A stretch of DNA of 64,000 bases, from the NCBI GenBank assembly GCA_936432065.2, contig OW386285.2:31241920-31305919 (forward strand), given 5' to 3'. This document shows, one piece after another, positions 44,534-56,221 of this stretch. This stretch comes from Rutpela maculata (Eukaryota; Arthropoda; Insecta; Coleoptera; Cerambycidae). The stretch's first letter is position 1. Each line of letters opens with the position of its first letter. The translations under genes were made by a program, and so were the position numbers. The notes beneath the pieces were generated by a model. That model was not told the origin of the DNA. It ran no database searches and was given only the letters and a program-made list of their open reading frames with translations.

Positions 44534-44763
44534 GGGTGTTCTTTCACTGGTCGACACGATACCGACATGATACCGACATTAGCGTACCGATACTGAAGAA
44601 TAGCATATAATAACACAGCGCCGACAAAATGTGACAAAACGGTATCGTATCGGCAAATGAAAAAGAGTTCCACATAATTTTATACGTTTGTGTTGCCCCG
44701 ATATCGTTGTATCGGTGTCGTTGACGACGAATCGGTATCGTATCGGCCAGTGAAAAAACGCCC
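44534..44763. mobile_element. Harbinger-like MITE with TTA target duplication
   Basis: 230 bases. Inverted ends: gggtgttctttcactggtcg and gggcgttttttcactggccg, flanked by TTA at 44531-44533 and 44764-44766. The arms are dense in cgataccg motifs (acgataccgac, gtatcgtatcgg). The segment 47043-47225 is a related sequence without the insert, which shows the pre-insertion state. Confidence 0.85.
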
Positions 44764-45597
44764 TTACCCGTGTAATTCGATGAGCGTCATAAATTTACGA
44801 CTGGCAATCATAAACTTGGTAAACATGAACCTCCTGAGTGCGAAAATAGATTCGTCATATTTTAAAAGTGGAGCGAAGGTCTTGCCTTGTAGCATACCAT
44901 TTGAATTAATACGCACTTTTATTTAAAATACACTATATCCTTTCAATTCCTTACGTTTACTGTGCAATATTTTACCATCTTTATAGATTAACCACGCTGA
45001 CAATGATTTTATTCACCTAATACATTACTACAGATTAGTTCTAAACATTGTATCATTATATTTGTCTGTTAAATATGTATTTATTTTATGTTATAGCCTC
45101 ATGCTACCATACCACACTTGATAAGCTCAACGTTAAATATATCTAAACGCATTCCTGGCAATGTATTAATTCAGTTAGTATTAAATAAGGTTTTCAACAT
45201 GATAAACTCATTGTAGAATATTAGGTTGCCTATGTCAATTTGTAAAATTTTCGACTCCTACGCAGATCTTTAGTGGGGATAATAGCTTACATTTTAGAGT
45301 TCATCCACTGAGTTAATCATTGATTGCTCTGCAACGGTAATTATCAGTTAACTTCGTTTGATAATCAAATTGGCAGATGCCAAGTGTTAATTTTAAATTA
45401 TCATAATTCATCTAGTGCATCCATGCATATTTAAGGTAATTTGCTTTCTTAAATGATTCTAGTTCACTATATATTGCAGCCCTCAGCTATATTTTTTAAT
45501 TTGTTGAATTTATTTGATTTTCGTATAATCATAACCTTATTTTTTACTACCACGTGCTATCGAATTGTTCTCTTTTTTTATCTTTGCCAGAAGTTTT

Positions 45598-45690
45598 ACC
45601 GTTATTATCCAAAGTATTATCCAAAGTACTATTTAAAGTTCCAGAAAGTACTATTAAAGTTCCATAAAGTACTATTTAAAGTTCAATAAA
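45598..45690. repeat. Minisatellite-like tract
   Basis: Irregular copies of an aaagtactatttaaagttcc-type motif, 15-25 bases long, follow each other from tatccaaagtattatcc to tttaaagttcaataaa. Confidence 0.7.
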
Positions 45691-46625
45691 TGTATAAGAT
45701 TTTCTCATGTTTCTGAAAAATTTAGAAGAATTTCCTAAACATCTGGACGAATTATTGAAGTTGTCATAATTGGACGAAGTTTGTTATCAATCATATATTG
45801 TTAAAGTAAGAGATTGGTAATCTCATAATCAACCGATACTATTAATTATTGCTCAATCAACTATCATTACATTACTTAATTACGTCATTACGTAATGATT
45901 TATCAATATCAAACTGTGGAGGCTGGTTATCTCATAGTCAACCGGCATAATCTCAGATAGCTAAGAATAAAAGAATCTTTTCACATTTCATCTTACCATC
46001 GCGAAAACCATTAAAATTTCAGGCAAATACTTAGGCGTAGCAGTATCTAGTCATTCAACTATCGAGCCGTTGCAGAGTACAGGAGTGTGGTATCATAGCA
46101 GGGACTACGAGACCTCACCTAGGGTTCGTCTCTACAACACCCATCATCAGATGGTGAAATAGTGTACATTTTTAAAAGTTAATTTTTATTGTGCTTCGAA
46201 TAGTTTAATACCACATGGTTATGAACTTTATCGCTTTACCATCATCATTATTTCATCTAACTTTTGCGTCATATATTAATTACTGTATTGTAATTTTTTT
46301 ATACTAATTTCTCACCATTTAAAGAATTTAATAAAAAGTAGATTTTTATTTTAACTTCAATTTTTTATTATATTTGTTTGTTCTGTCCGACTATATTCAC
46401 GACTGTTCCACAGTAGTTGGTTTCGCTATATTAAGGAAAGTTATATAATAACATTTACGGTGTGGATGGCGTCCATGACTAACATCTTTCTGACTAACTT
46501 TTCTTATGTAGTGAAATGGTCTGCTTTGGTGAAGTCCTGTGAAATTATTGAGTCATCCTCTCTAAAATAAGGCCCACGACTCCTTGCCCCGCACCAGATC
46601 AGCTAGCCGCGAGCCATCACATTTA

Positions 46626-46980
46626 CATTGGCGTGGCTCGGTGGCGCAGTGCTTAAGGTGTTAAGCTTGCGACCACGGGGTCCCAGGTTCGAATCCTGGC
46701 TAGGGTATGGATGGGTAGTGGCGTTTTTCATGTGTTACCGAGATGGTAGCAGTGAACTAGATTGCCGTTGTGTGAGAGACAATACAATCTAGTCGCTCTC
46801 CTCTCCTGAGTTCGAGTCTCAGCTGCGGCAGATGGCAATGTCGCAGGGAATGGGTGTTGTGATATTGTCTATGTGTGTGTGTGTCCGTCCTGGTTGAGTG
46901 GTAGAATAGCCTACGGCTAAACTCCGCCAGGACATTAATATAAATAAGGCGATTAAAAAAAAAAAAAAAAAAAAAAAAAA
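46626..46980 (+). mobile_element. tRNA-derived SINE, possibly with two tRNA-like parts
   Basis: Box A-like tggctcggtggc at 46634-46645 and box B ggttcgaatcc at 46686-46696 have tRNA spacing. The acceptor end does not pair as a functional tRNA. A second B-box-like gagttcgagtctc lies at 46808-46820. The tail domain has a stem, gtcctgg (46887-46893) with ccaggac (46927-46933), and an inner tagcc/ggcta pair. It ends in a run of about 26 A (46955-46980). Pol III promoter plus A-tail means it would be mobilised in trans by a LINE. Confidence 0.88.
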
Positions 46981-47924
46981 TTACCTTTATTTATACCAAA
47001 TTAAGGTATAAATATTGATAATTTTCATCGATCTAAGTGTGAGTGTTACAGCCGTTCACGATAATTTACGGCGTATCGGAGCTTCCTACCGCATATATTA
47101 GTTACCCTTGTAATTCGATGAATATTATAAATTTCCCACTGGCAATTAGATACTTGGTAAATATGAACCTCCTGATTGCAAAAATACGTGCGCCATATTT
47201 GACAAGTGTTACAAGGGCCAGCTAGAGGGATTGAAACGTCTAAGCGCCTGTTTCCACTATAATTATTTATTTTCATTCTAATAAAGTTTGTTTTTCTCTG
47301 ATTAGTTTCTCTTCTAGTGTTAATTATCCTCTCTTTAATTACCCTCTCGTACATGTGATACACACACACATACACACGCACACATATATAGATGTAAATC
47401 GGAACACAGTTTCCTCTCAAGGCCGACAAGAATCTCGAATTGTCACATCCTCTTTTCAAGAAAGTCTATCATTTAGTTAAGTGCTGCCGTTTCGATGCAA
47501 GACGTTCGCACCACTTTTTAAAGATAGCGAATGTTTTTTCGCACTCAGGAGGTTCATACTTACTAAATTTCTGATTGCCATTCATAAACTTATCATATTT
47601 TTTACCTGAATTTTTTTCAAATTTGGGCGAGCGTAGCGTCTCTTTGTACCACCCAAAATGAATGGGAGTCTGGATTCATGATTTTTGGGAGTAAATTAAG
47701 AAATGCCTCCAACCCCCATGCGCAAACCTATGATTTATTTGTGGCTTTTTTTTGCTTTTACAAGTCATATTTCTTACACATTTGGGGGCCTGCTGTACGC
47801 CCCTGTATTAAAAAAAAAAGAGCTGGCAAGGATATTTCTGTGCTCTACTACCTCAAATTAACAACAATTCACATATTTTGGGAGTAAACCTATGACACAA
47901 TTAGTGGTCGGCGGGCTCCTGGTC

Positions 47925-48639
47925 ATAATATACTTAGTAAAATATAAATAATTTCTAGTTTAAAGTCGGAATTTGACAAAATTCCGTATTGAAAGTAAGA
48001 ATTTAGGAAGTTCACATAGCAGCAGTATACAGAGTGTTTGGCAAAGCGACGCCGACACTGTGAACAGAGAGGCACAGTTGGTTATTTGGCATTTGTATGA
48101 CCAAACAAAGATATATATGAAAAATGCTACGAAAGTTTTTTAAAAAGTGTCATGGAGAAAACTAGGTATTGTACACGTTGAACTAGTCTAATTTCTAAAC
48201 TTTATAAAAGTGAAACTTAGTATACCTTACTGCTCTTTTCATAATTTTTAATGTTGAGTCTACTTTGATCGATTAGAAATCATCTTCATTAGTTTGTTTT
48301 GTAGTCTACACTATTTCTAAAAAATAATTAATTATACAATTTGTCACTTTATCAGAGTTGTCAGTTTAGAAGTTATAGCTATTTCATTTTTACAAAGTTT
48401 TGAAATTAGACGAGTTGGTCAAGAGGTGCAGTGACTTTTTACTACTTTTAGTGATGCCAATATAGTTTTCGCCTTGACACTTTTACCAAACTTTCTAACT
48501 TGAAATAGATCAATTACAAACAAAAATAGGACTAAGGACGACTACGGTTGAAATAAGAAGTCGACCACGGGAATGTATTAGAAATAATTGATCTTATTTC
48601 GAACATAAAAAATTATGATTTTGAAACTTTTTAAACAAA
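47925..48639. other. No recognisable feature
   Basis: AT-rich with no sustained frame; nothing shared with the rest of the window that I could see. Confidence 0.35.
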
Positions 48640-49110
48640 TTAGAGAATATGATTTAGGTATTAAGCAAATCACAACTTACACACTTTTTTATTTATTATG
48701 AAATTACCTACTTGCTGTATATTGTTGCCCTAATCTGGGTACGCTAATATACTAGTTAGGTAAATACTTCAAAACACTCATTATTGGAGAACCAATCAAA
48801 ACAACTACTCTTATAGCTAATACTGACGAAGTATTGAATTACATTTTAGGATTCTTATCATTTTAAAAGAAAAAAAATGCATTAAAAATACTTATATTAT
48901 TTATTTAAATTCAGTCATTCACTTTTTATTTAATATGAAATTATCTACTTTCTGTATATTGGTACTTTAATCTGGTCACGCCTAATATACTACTTAGGAA
49001 AATACTTTAAAACATTCATCACTGGAGAACCAGTCATAACAACTACTCTTCTAGATAATACTGACGAAGAATTGAATTACATGATAGGATTCCTAGCATT
49101 TTAAGGCAAA
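48640..49110. repeat. ~240 bp tandem repeat, two units, inverted copy of 4075-4600
   Basis: Two units with gaaattacctacttgctgtatattg, attggagaaccaatcaaaac, actgacgaagtattgaatt and aggattcttatcattttaa in this order, the reverse of the order at 4.1-4.6 kb. The second unit is cut at about 49112 by the LINE that follows; its missing part appears at 50446-50560. Confidence 0.85.
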
Positions 49111-49111
49111 A

Positions 49112-49125
49112 AAAATAAATATATA

Positions 49126-49156
<31 letters not shown>

Positions 49157-50445
49157 CAATAATAATAAACGTCTTCTTTATTTCCAATATTAAAGGTAAT
49201 ACGTTCATATGTATTATGTGAAATGTGTTTGCGGAAACAAATGGCGAAGTTCAGTTCCGGGTAATTAAGCTGTAGGCAAAACTGCCCGGTGTGTTCTTCC
49301 ACTTAACCATATAACATATTATGCTACAAGGTACATATTTTTGACGCTAAGACTAATCAAATTATCTAAATAATAATAGATACAATAGGAGATTTACCAA
49401 TGGGAGGGAAAAAAAGAAGATAATAACGAATAGTTTTAAGTATAAGTACAAATATATAAGGGGCAAATGTTTTTATTTTTGTATACGTAGGTAATTAGTA
49501 TTTTCTAATTTCTATAGAACACAGTAATAATTGGGAGGCTGAAAATGCAACAAAGATTATATTAAAGGGTTAAAGATTAAAGGCATAAGATTATATTAAA
49601 TGTTACTTATTATTTTGAAGACACTGAGTTTTGAATAGATGTAATTTATATATTTTTTTAAATTGATGTTTACTAAAGTTTTTGAAGGTATTATCGATAT
49701 TATTATAAATGTTGCAAATTTGATAGCTAAAACTTCGTTTAAATAGTTCTGTTCTATGAATTGGTGGAGTTAAGAGACCCTTAAATCTAAGATTTAGTGT
49801 ATGGACTGTCCTAAATCTGTCCTAAATTTTATTTTCTGATATAAGCATACTGGGGATTTATGTAATAATATGTTATGAAAGAGACATGCTGAGTGATGAA
49901 GTCGTCTATTTTTCATGTTTAACCAATTTATTTCTTTTAATTTGTGAGATATTCTCTGGTTGCGACGTATTCCATAAATAAGTCTCAAACAGAAATTTTG
50001 TAATTTTTGTAGTTTGTTGATATAAATTGAATCCAAACAAGGGCCATACATACTATCTGCATAATTTAATATTAACAGAACTAGTGTTTCACATAGTAAA
50101 ATTTTTGTTTTTTGGGGAAGAAAATGCCTATTACTATATATTGATTTTAGAGAAGAGTGATCTTTCTGTAATAATTTGTTGGTATTTTCTTTGAATCTTA
50201 GATCTGTGTCAATTATTATCCCTAGACTTTTAACTTTATATTTTCTCTCTAATGCATTGTTTTCTATTTGTATATTTATATTACCTATAATGCTATTTCG
50301 TTGGATTTTGGGGCCAAAAACAATAAATTTAGATTTGGAGGGATTAATAATTAGGCAGTGGTCTTTTGCTACTTTTAAGAAAGTATCAAGATCATCAATA
50401 CGTACACAAGCTGCGTCTATATCAATAGCGGAAAAATACTGATAT
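49112..50445 (-). pseudogene. 5'-truncated LINE (Jockey/CR1-like) inside the 240 bp repeat
   Basis: Minus strand. From about 50445 the reading gives a thumb region: DDLDTFLKVAKDHCLIIN, PSKSKFIVFGPK and VKSLGIIIDTDLRF. After an open stretch come SMYGPCLDSIYINKLQKLQN and FCLRLIYGIRR (50051-49970), then HKLKEINWLNMKNRR. The coding part ends near 49608. A 3' UTR leads into (TTA)n/(TA)n simple sequence at 49115-49170, which is the tail. The RT palm and endonuclease are absent through 5' truncation. At least two frame breaks occur. The surrounding repeat is contiguous at 4110-4135, so both edges of the insertion can be placed. Confidence 0.8.
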
Positions 50446-50600
50446 TGAAAATACTTAAATCATTTATTGAATTTCATTCATTCACAACAAAGTTTTTTCA
50501 AACTCATTAGTTCTCATCAGTAGAGTATAGAAACATTCATTCATTATCATATCTCAAGATTTTTAAAATTCCAATAAACTTGAAAAATAAAATCCAAATC
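50446..50600. repeat. Continuation of the 240 bp repeat after the LINE
   Basis: atattgaaaatacttaaatc through ttcattcacaacaaag to cagtagagtatagaaacatt is the inverse of 3990-4130, with the same order of markers. Confidence 0.8.
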
Positions 50601-51937
50601 GATTCGTTTCTGCCAGTAATATAACATTTTGAAAATTTCTTAATTCTATATCGACCACTTAGCGTGTTGCGAAGATTAGATGATACATGTTGCATTTTTC
50701 TTACATTTATTGACAATAGTCATGCACTTATTCACCAAGCGTTGAATTGATTCAAGAAATTTTATAAATCGTAAAGACTTAAAATACCTGACTTAATTTT
50801 ACAAATAGTACCTACTTTTAATACAATTTCGATTTACTCTTTTTAAATAAACTATAATATTAAAATAAACTTATCGCGTGTCGATTACTACATAAACAGA
50901 TTTCCACAAATATTCCGAAGTAAATTATAAAATCGTTCTGGGTAAGTTTATATTCAAAATACGGGTGTCACTACTCAAGTAGACAGTTCATAACACGTTA
51001 AACAAAGCCTCATTGTCACTTACTCGTTAATCATAAGCGTGAAACTTTAACAATTAAGGAGTTTGTTAATAAACGTGCAAAGTGATTTAGCTAAACTACT
51101 TCAATTTAAGTAAAAACAATTAAGGGTAAAATTGACAGCTTACGGCGAAGGATAAATATAAGTTTATTTTTTATTAAATAAAACTGATAATTTGGTTAAT
51201 GGTTAATGACTCATTCAATGTGCAAACAAATTCAATTTTATTTTATTCTCGATATACGCTCAAAATCTGAACATTTCTATTTTATAGAAATTACCGATGA
51301 TTTTCTGCTTTGAAAAACAGGTAGTGATTTCTAACGTAGTTGTTCAGAAAACAATGCTAGCATTTTTTGTTTCTATAACTCAATTTGTTTTTGATTTCCA
51401 TATCAACAGAAATAATAACGCTACAAAAAATATATAAAAAGTCATTTTTTCGGTCAACTTAAAAAATAATAAAAACCGCTATTTATCACCACGCGAGTGT
51501 CTTGTGTACCTTGCCATATTCCCATACTGGGGACCTGGAGTTTGTTGGGCCCAACTAGAAGAGAACAACACCAGGAAGTGCCGCTAGTACACGAGGTCAC
51601 AAGGTATTTCAAATTCAATTATTAATGTTAGTTCAGTTTGTCAGCATTACGCTGAATAGTCCTTCGTCCGATTTATTTCCGCGTTAATAAACAGTAGTTG
51701 TCAAATGTGTTGTCAGAAATAAAGTTTGTTGTTGTTGTTTTGTTTTTAAGATAACTTTTTATACCTGTTTATTTGGTTTAATCAAATAGGTGTATAACAG
51801 GGGAACAATTTTTATCAATTTCTGCAGACAAAAATTTTGAGCAAAAATTCGTTTCATTACAGACTGAGCTAAATATCGAATAAAAAATGTCTGTGTGTCT
51901 GTATGTGCGTGTGTATGTATATGGATGTGTGCCTTTA
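50601..51937. other. Mostly unassigned; one mRNA-like or retroelement-end-like patch
   Basis: At 51490-51745 the sequence is less AT-rich, includes ccgcgttaataaacag and ends aataaagtttgttgttgttg. This could be a 3' end of a retroelement or transcript, but there is no frame or partner to prove it. The rest shows nothing. Confidence 0.3.
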
Positions 51938-52016
51938 TGAGTCGCGTGCGCTGGCGTCACAGATTTTGAGACCTTAGGAAAAACAAACAGCTGTCATTGA
52001 ATCATTCGCCTATTGA

Positions 52017-52330
52017 ATGTTTTCCTTTAAAGTGAATTTTGCTGTGTTTGTGCCATTTAAAAGCTTAATGTTGGATTATTTAACATCTGCAACTATTCTT
52101 AATACTCCAATATCCTCAATTTTGTTCGTCAGGATGACGGTCAGTTCGCATTTTGCAGAATTGTCTCATGATGTAGAGGTTAGGTATACTGCTGCCATCG
52201 AATGAAATCCTTATATTTTGAGAAAAAAATGCTTTAGTATAAAAATTGATGTATATCCAAATATTACACGTAAGAATACTGCAAATTACTTGGTTTTTGA
52301 AAGAAGTGCTTAGACAGAAGGATGAATTCA
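52017..52330 (+). pseudogene. SWIM-protein-like fragment (second copy)
   Basis: ATG at 52017 gives MFSFKVNFAVF, then VRMTVSSHFAELSHDVEVRY and TAAIE before a stop. After a shift the reading continues YLVFERSA and KDEFKAFKSLEE. It parallels the minus-strand fragment at 32456-32647 residue by residue, and both are broken at the same E/stop region with different lesions. Confidence 0.4.
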
Positions 52331-52841
52331 AGGCATTCAAAAGTCTTGAAGAAATTTACAGAATAAAAGCTTCTTGCAAAGGCAACAATTGTTATCGGTG
52401 ATCAACCATTCTTTTCATACATACTTGCCTAATTAAATGTTGCTTTATAAATAATTGCTAACATACAAATTCCTTGGATTATTGCAGATCCATATGGTTT
52501 CTTAGTACTTACTGTGAATGTGTTGCTAGTCTAGACAAAATATGTTCACTACTTAGTGACAGGAAGTATTTCCTTTTAGTTTTTTAGCAGTAAACATGGC
52601 TATGGTTGAGGTATTAACCGCTGTAAATTTTGTGAAAAGTACGTAGTCAGACGTACACAATTTCTTCCAGCGGTTAACCTTTCATCTATAATGTATCTAT
52701 AGATTTGTCTATATAATCCATTGTAATTTTTGTAAGAATTTTGCTTTTTATGTATTGTTATGTAATGTCTTTTATAATTTTATATAGGTCGTTTATTCAT
52801 TAATTAAATATTCCCTTTTTATTATGTTTTATTTATCACTC

Positions 52842-52842
52842 C

Positions 52843-52881
<39 letters not shown>

Positions 52882-55115
52882 TAATGTTTATTTGGGGAAA
52901 GAAAAGCAGTTTGCATTAATTTACTCGTTAAATAATAGTAAGTACATAAATAAACACAGAAAGATCCACTGAGAACAAATCTGTGCGTGATCGATGCAAT
53001 TTTTTTTTTATTTTTTTTTTTTTAAATAAGTAAAATATGAAATAGTTTGGCAATGTTTGCCGGGTTGAGTAGAAAACAAAGTAAAAAACAATCAATGTTA
53101 ATTTATTATATACTTCAGATGCCGATTAGACCGAGGTCATATACATGGTACATGACCTCACACCCTCGGAAACCGAAGTACTATGGTTAAATGTAAAAGT
53201 ATGCAAGATTTTTCACATAAAATAATTGATACCATTAGATTAATAATTATTAACTTTCGTGACTATTTTAATTATTTGATTTCCTTATTTGGAATAATAT
53301 TTAATTATATTTATTTAAATTAATTGATGAATTACAGTTCTTGGAGTTGAAATAATCCATTTGGTCAGTTTCTTTTTGAATAATTTTATGGAATTTAGAA
53401 TTTTTAGTTCATTAGGTACGGCATTATAAACCTTAGGACATAGGTAAGTAAAGCTTCTTTGGCCAATTGTTTTTTCCATTCTTGGTATTTCTATAGAATT
53501 TAGTTTGTATCTAGTATGATAAGGGTGGTCAACTACTTGGTTCTGAGATATATTATTTTTTGATATAGTATCAGGGTTTGGCAAAATAACTGTCTAATGT
53601 CTAAAATACTTGCCTCCACGTACAAATCGTTACTTGAAAAAAAAAAGGTAAGGTTTATTATATATTATTTTTAAAATCCACCTTTGGAGTACCTCTAACT
53701 GTTTCAGGTGGCAGTTCATCTCACCTCCCCAAGCGATGATACCATACAGTAAATGTGTTTGGACTAGTGCGTAGTACATAGTTTTGAGGTGGTTAGTATC
53801 GAATAACTTTTTAAAATATTTAAATTTTGGTATGAGGCCACGAACTTTTTGTACTATGCTAGTTACATGTGAATCCCATTTCAGGTGGCTGTCGATGATA
53901 ATTCCCAAGTACTTTATTGTTTGGGAGGACTCTAACTCAATGTCAGTATCGTTATAATTGAAAATGATGGTATTATAATTGGGGAGGTTATTAACATAGC
54001 TCGTAAATGGTATGTATTTTGTTTTATCTAGGTTAATTGTAAGTAATTTTGTAGCAAAGAAATCTAATAATATTGGTAGTTCCCGTTGAATAGTTTTTTT
54101 CAAAGTCAGCCAATTTTTGTCTCTATAAAACAAGACTGTGTCGTCGGCAAAGCTTATTATTTGGCCAGTAATAGGGATATTAAATATGTCGTTTACATAT
54201 ATATTAAATAGTAATGGACCCAGCACGGTGCCCTGTAGGACCCCAAAAAGAACATTCCTTGCATTGCTGACTAAATTATCAATTTTAACGCACTGTCTTC
54301 TGTCTTGTAAGTAACTTTTTAATAGTTCATGGGCTTTCCCTCTAATACCAATGTTTTTAGGCTATCTAGCAAATCAGGATGGTTAACTGTATCGAAAGCT
54401 TTGGTAAGGTCGACAAATATGCATATTGCTGGTTCAGAGTTATCCACGGCAGCATGTACTTTTGACATTACATCAGCAATTGCATTCTGTGTTGACTTGC
54501 CTTCTCGGAAACCATATTGTTTGTTGGATAATATGTTATACTTGTTTAGAAAATTTAATAATCGCTTTTTGATAACTTTTTCATATATTTTTGATAGACA
54601 AGATAACAATGAGATGGGTCTATAATTATAAAGCTCTAATCGGTCACCAGATTTAAATATCGGTTTATTGACAGCTGTTTTGAATGCAGCAGGAAAGGTG
54701 CCACTGTTGAGGGATTTTAGTTCTTTTATGATTTGTGTAACTTCTTGATCGTTTGTCTGCTCTAGATAAATTGAGTTAGCTACTTGTTTTTTCGAGAACT
54801 TCGTTTTCACCGGTCTAATTTTGTTTGCTAAATTACCACAGATTTCAGTAAAAAAAGTGTTAAATGATTCTGCAACTACTTGTTTATCTAAAGTAATGTC
54901 TCCATTGTCCAGTTTTATTTTATTTATTTCATTGTTGCGTGACCTATTTTCAATATTTTTGACGCATAACCACATATTTTTTTGGGCTGTTTTTATTTTT
55001 ATCTATTAGAGCTTTATAGTAGTCTTCTTTACCCTTTTTAATAATCTCACTTACCATATTTCTGTAGTTCTTGTATTCTATCTGTAAATTAATATTATTT
55101 GGATTTATATATTGT
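52842..55115 (-). pseudogene. 5'-truncated L2/CR1-like LINE
   Basis: Minus strand. From about 55110: KNSPKKMWLCVKNIENR, then the linker to RT with NYRPISLLSCLSKIYEKVI, YGFREGKSTQNAIADV, the palm FVDLTKAFDTVNHPDLL, LQGTVLGPLLFNIYVNDI and catalytic SFADDTVLF (about 54165), then TIKYLGIIIDSHLKW and a C-terminal HTRYKL...GQRSF region (53584-53315). A short in-frame deletion has removed the GPDG block (LNSGTFPAAF). Frameshifts near 54330 and 53600 break it. The 3' end has an A/T-run near 53001-53024 and a (TAA)n tract at 52842-52878. It inserted into the Harbinger-like element above. Confidence 0.88.
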
Positions 55116-55455
55116 TAGCAGAAAATAGAAATAGTCAGTTACGTCGAAATTTTACATAGGTACATGCATGTAACTGAAAGTAAAACAAAATATCTTTACT
55201 AAATAATTTATTTATTGTCCAAGGTCCAGTAGTACTTCTAAGAAGAATCGACAAGAAAGTTATGAGATATAAAGGTTTATTTATATTGTAACAAAAAATG
55301 AATGATTGTAATATAACACATCATATATACTTTATAGTAAAATCTATCTAAGCAATAAGTAACATGTATAGTTTATATATAACTCAAAGGACTTTTATAG
55401 CTGCAATTCAACACTTACAAAGCACATTCAGACTTTGTTTATGTGTTCACTGACC

Positions 55456-55728
55456 TTAGAAAATTTTAATTTTATACTTTTTGAATGTCCAACAGTCCAA
55501 CACTGAGTTTTTAAACACCACACGATATACTTTAAAAGGGCACATTGTATCACTTGTTGACAGCGGTCGATACTTTGGAATTTTCTTTCTTAATTTATGT
55601 ACTTCATCAAATATCCTATGAAGCCTGCAAATTTTCCTCTTAAAATCATTTCTACCATTGCACTTTTTTCTCCCTAAGTACAGCTCCACTTTGCAAATTG
55701 AAACAATAATTATTAAAAATACTGACAA
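55456..55728 (-). pseudogene. Unrecognised frame inside the Harbinger-like element
   Basis: A 90-codon frame, lysine- and cysteine-containing: ELYLGRKKCNGRNDFKRK, then HKLRKKIPKYRPLSTSD. Part of it corresponds in position to 31760-31810 of the shorter copy. It lies downstream of the THAP-like start (minus strand, 56110) and could be a later exon of the same gene, which would suit a basic DNA-binding protein. No family is recognised. Confidence 0.3.
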
Positions 55729-56067
55729 ACCAATATAAATAGTTAATTTTCTTTACCATGAATTGTTTATTGCTTGTTTGAGCAACAGTCATTACTAACA
55801 TAAGCACGGGTCTTAAATGATGTTACTTATTAAGAGAGGATGCCCCAACTGGATGTATCATCATGGGCTTGTAATACGGCCGTTTTTCCTACAACATAAG
55901 GCCACGTTAAAAATCAAATTCTTACATTAATATGCAACAACGTACCACTAATAAAATCCTTGGAAGACTCCTGTAAAATCATTCCTTTTAATTGACTGAA
56001 ATCATGCAGTCTTTTAACCTCTAACTTCTTCTGGTTATAAATTGAGGTTATTTTATAAAAACTAATT

Positions 56068-56115
56068 GTAAAAACGTATTGTCACACTTCCACAATTAAT
56101 AATAAACCAAAAACT
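56068..56115 (-). pseudogene. THAP-like start (second copy)
   Basis: From the ATG near 56112 the minus strand reads MISFWFIINCGSVTI, then breaks. It is the counterpart of the plus-strand MASFYCIINCGNVAI at 31492. The conservation of this start between two decayed copies supports a once-coding exon. Confidence 0.35.
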
Positions 56116-56221
56116 TATCATTTTGTACGTATAATATACACGAAAAGTTCAATTAGTGGCCATTTCACAGTTAAAGAATTTCAGTTTGTTTTTCCAAGGG
56201 TCTGAGATATGTGACGCGACT

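Larger units (their letters stand above)
44101..47924. mobile_element. DNA element with ~400 bp TIRs, 3.8 kb
   Basis: Left end gaccaggagcccgccgacca; the right end read inward is identical. The inverted similarity runs on for about 400 bases with small gaps, past tcataggtttactccc, tgtgaattgttgttaattt, gggggcctgctgtacgcc-type sequence and atgaatgggagtctgg. ATA flanks both ends (44098-44100, 47925-47927). Inside are four copies of a ~70 base module, a nested MITE (44534-44763) and a SINE (46626-46980). No transposase frame is present. Confidence 0.8.
51938..56221. mobile_element. Second Harbinger-like element, split by a LINE
   Basis: The left end tgagtcgcgtgcgctggcgt and the following ~860 bases match the right half of 31361-32831 in inverse; TTA precedes the end. 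After the LINE, the sequence from about 55450 to cgcgac at 56221 matches the other half in the same orientation, including gtttattgcttgtttgagca (55766) and gtttgtttttccaagg (56180). So 51938-52841 and about 55116-56221 are two halves of one element. The right-hand duplication is not clear. This copy has extra central sequence that the 31 kb copy lacks. Confidence 0.75.

Noticed and set aside
46626..46710. A functional tRNA gene
   Set aside because: Box A and B are present, but the acceptor stem does not close and the sequence continues into a SINE body with an A-tail.
51490..51745. A solo LTR
   Set aside because: The stretch has an aataaa signal and a gttgttg end, but no TG...CA borders, no duplication and no second copy in the window.
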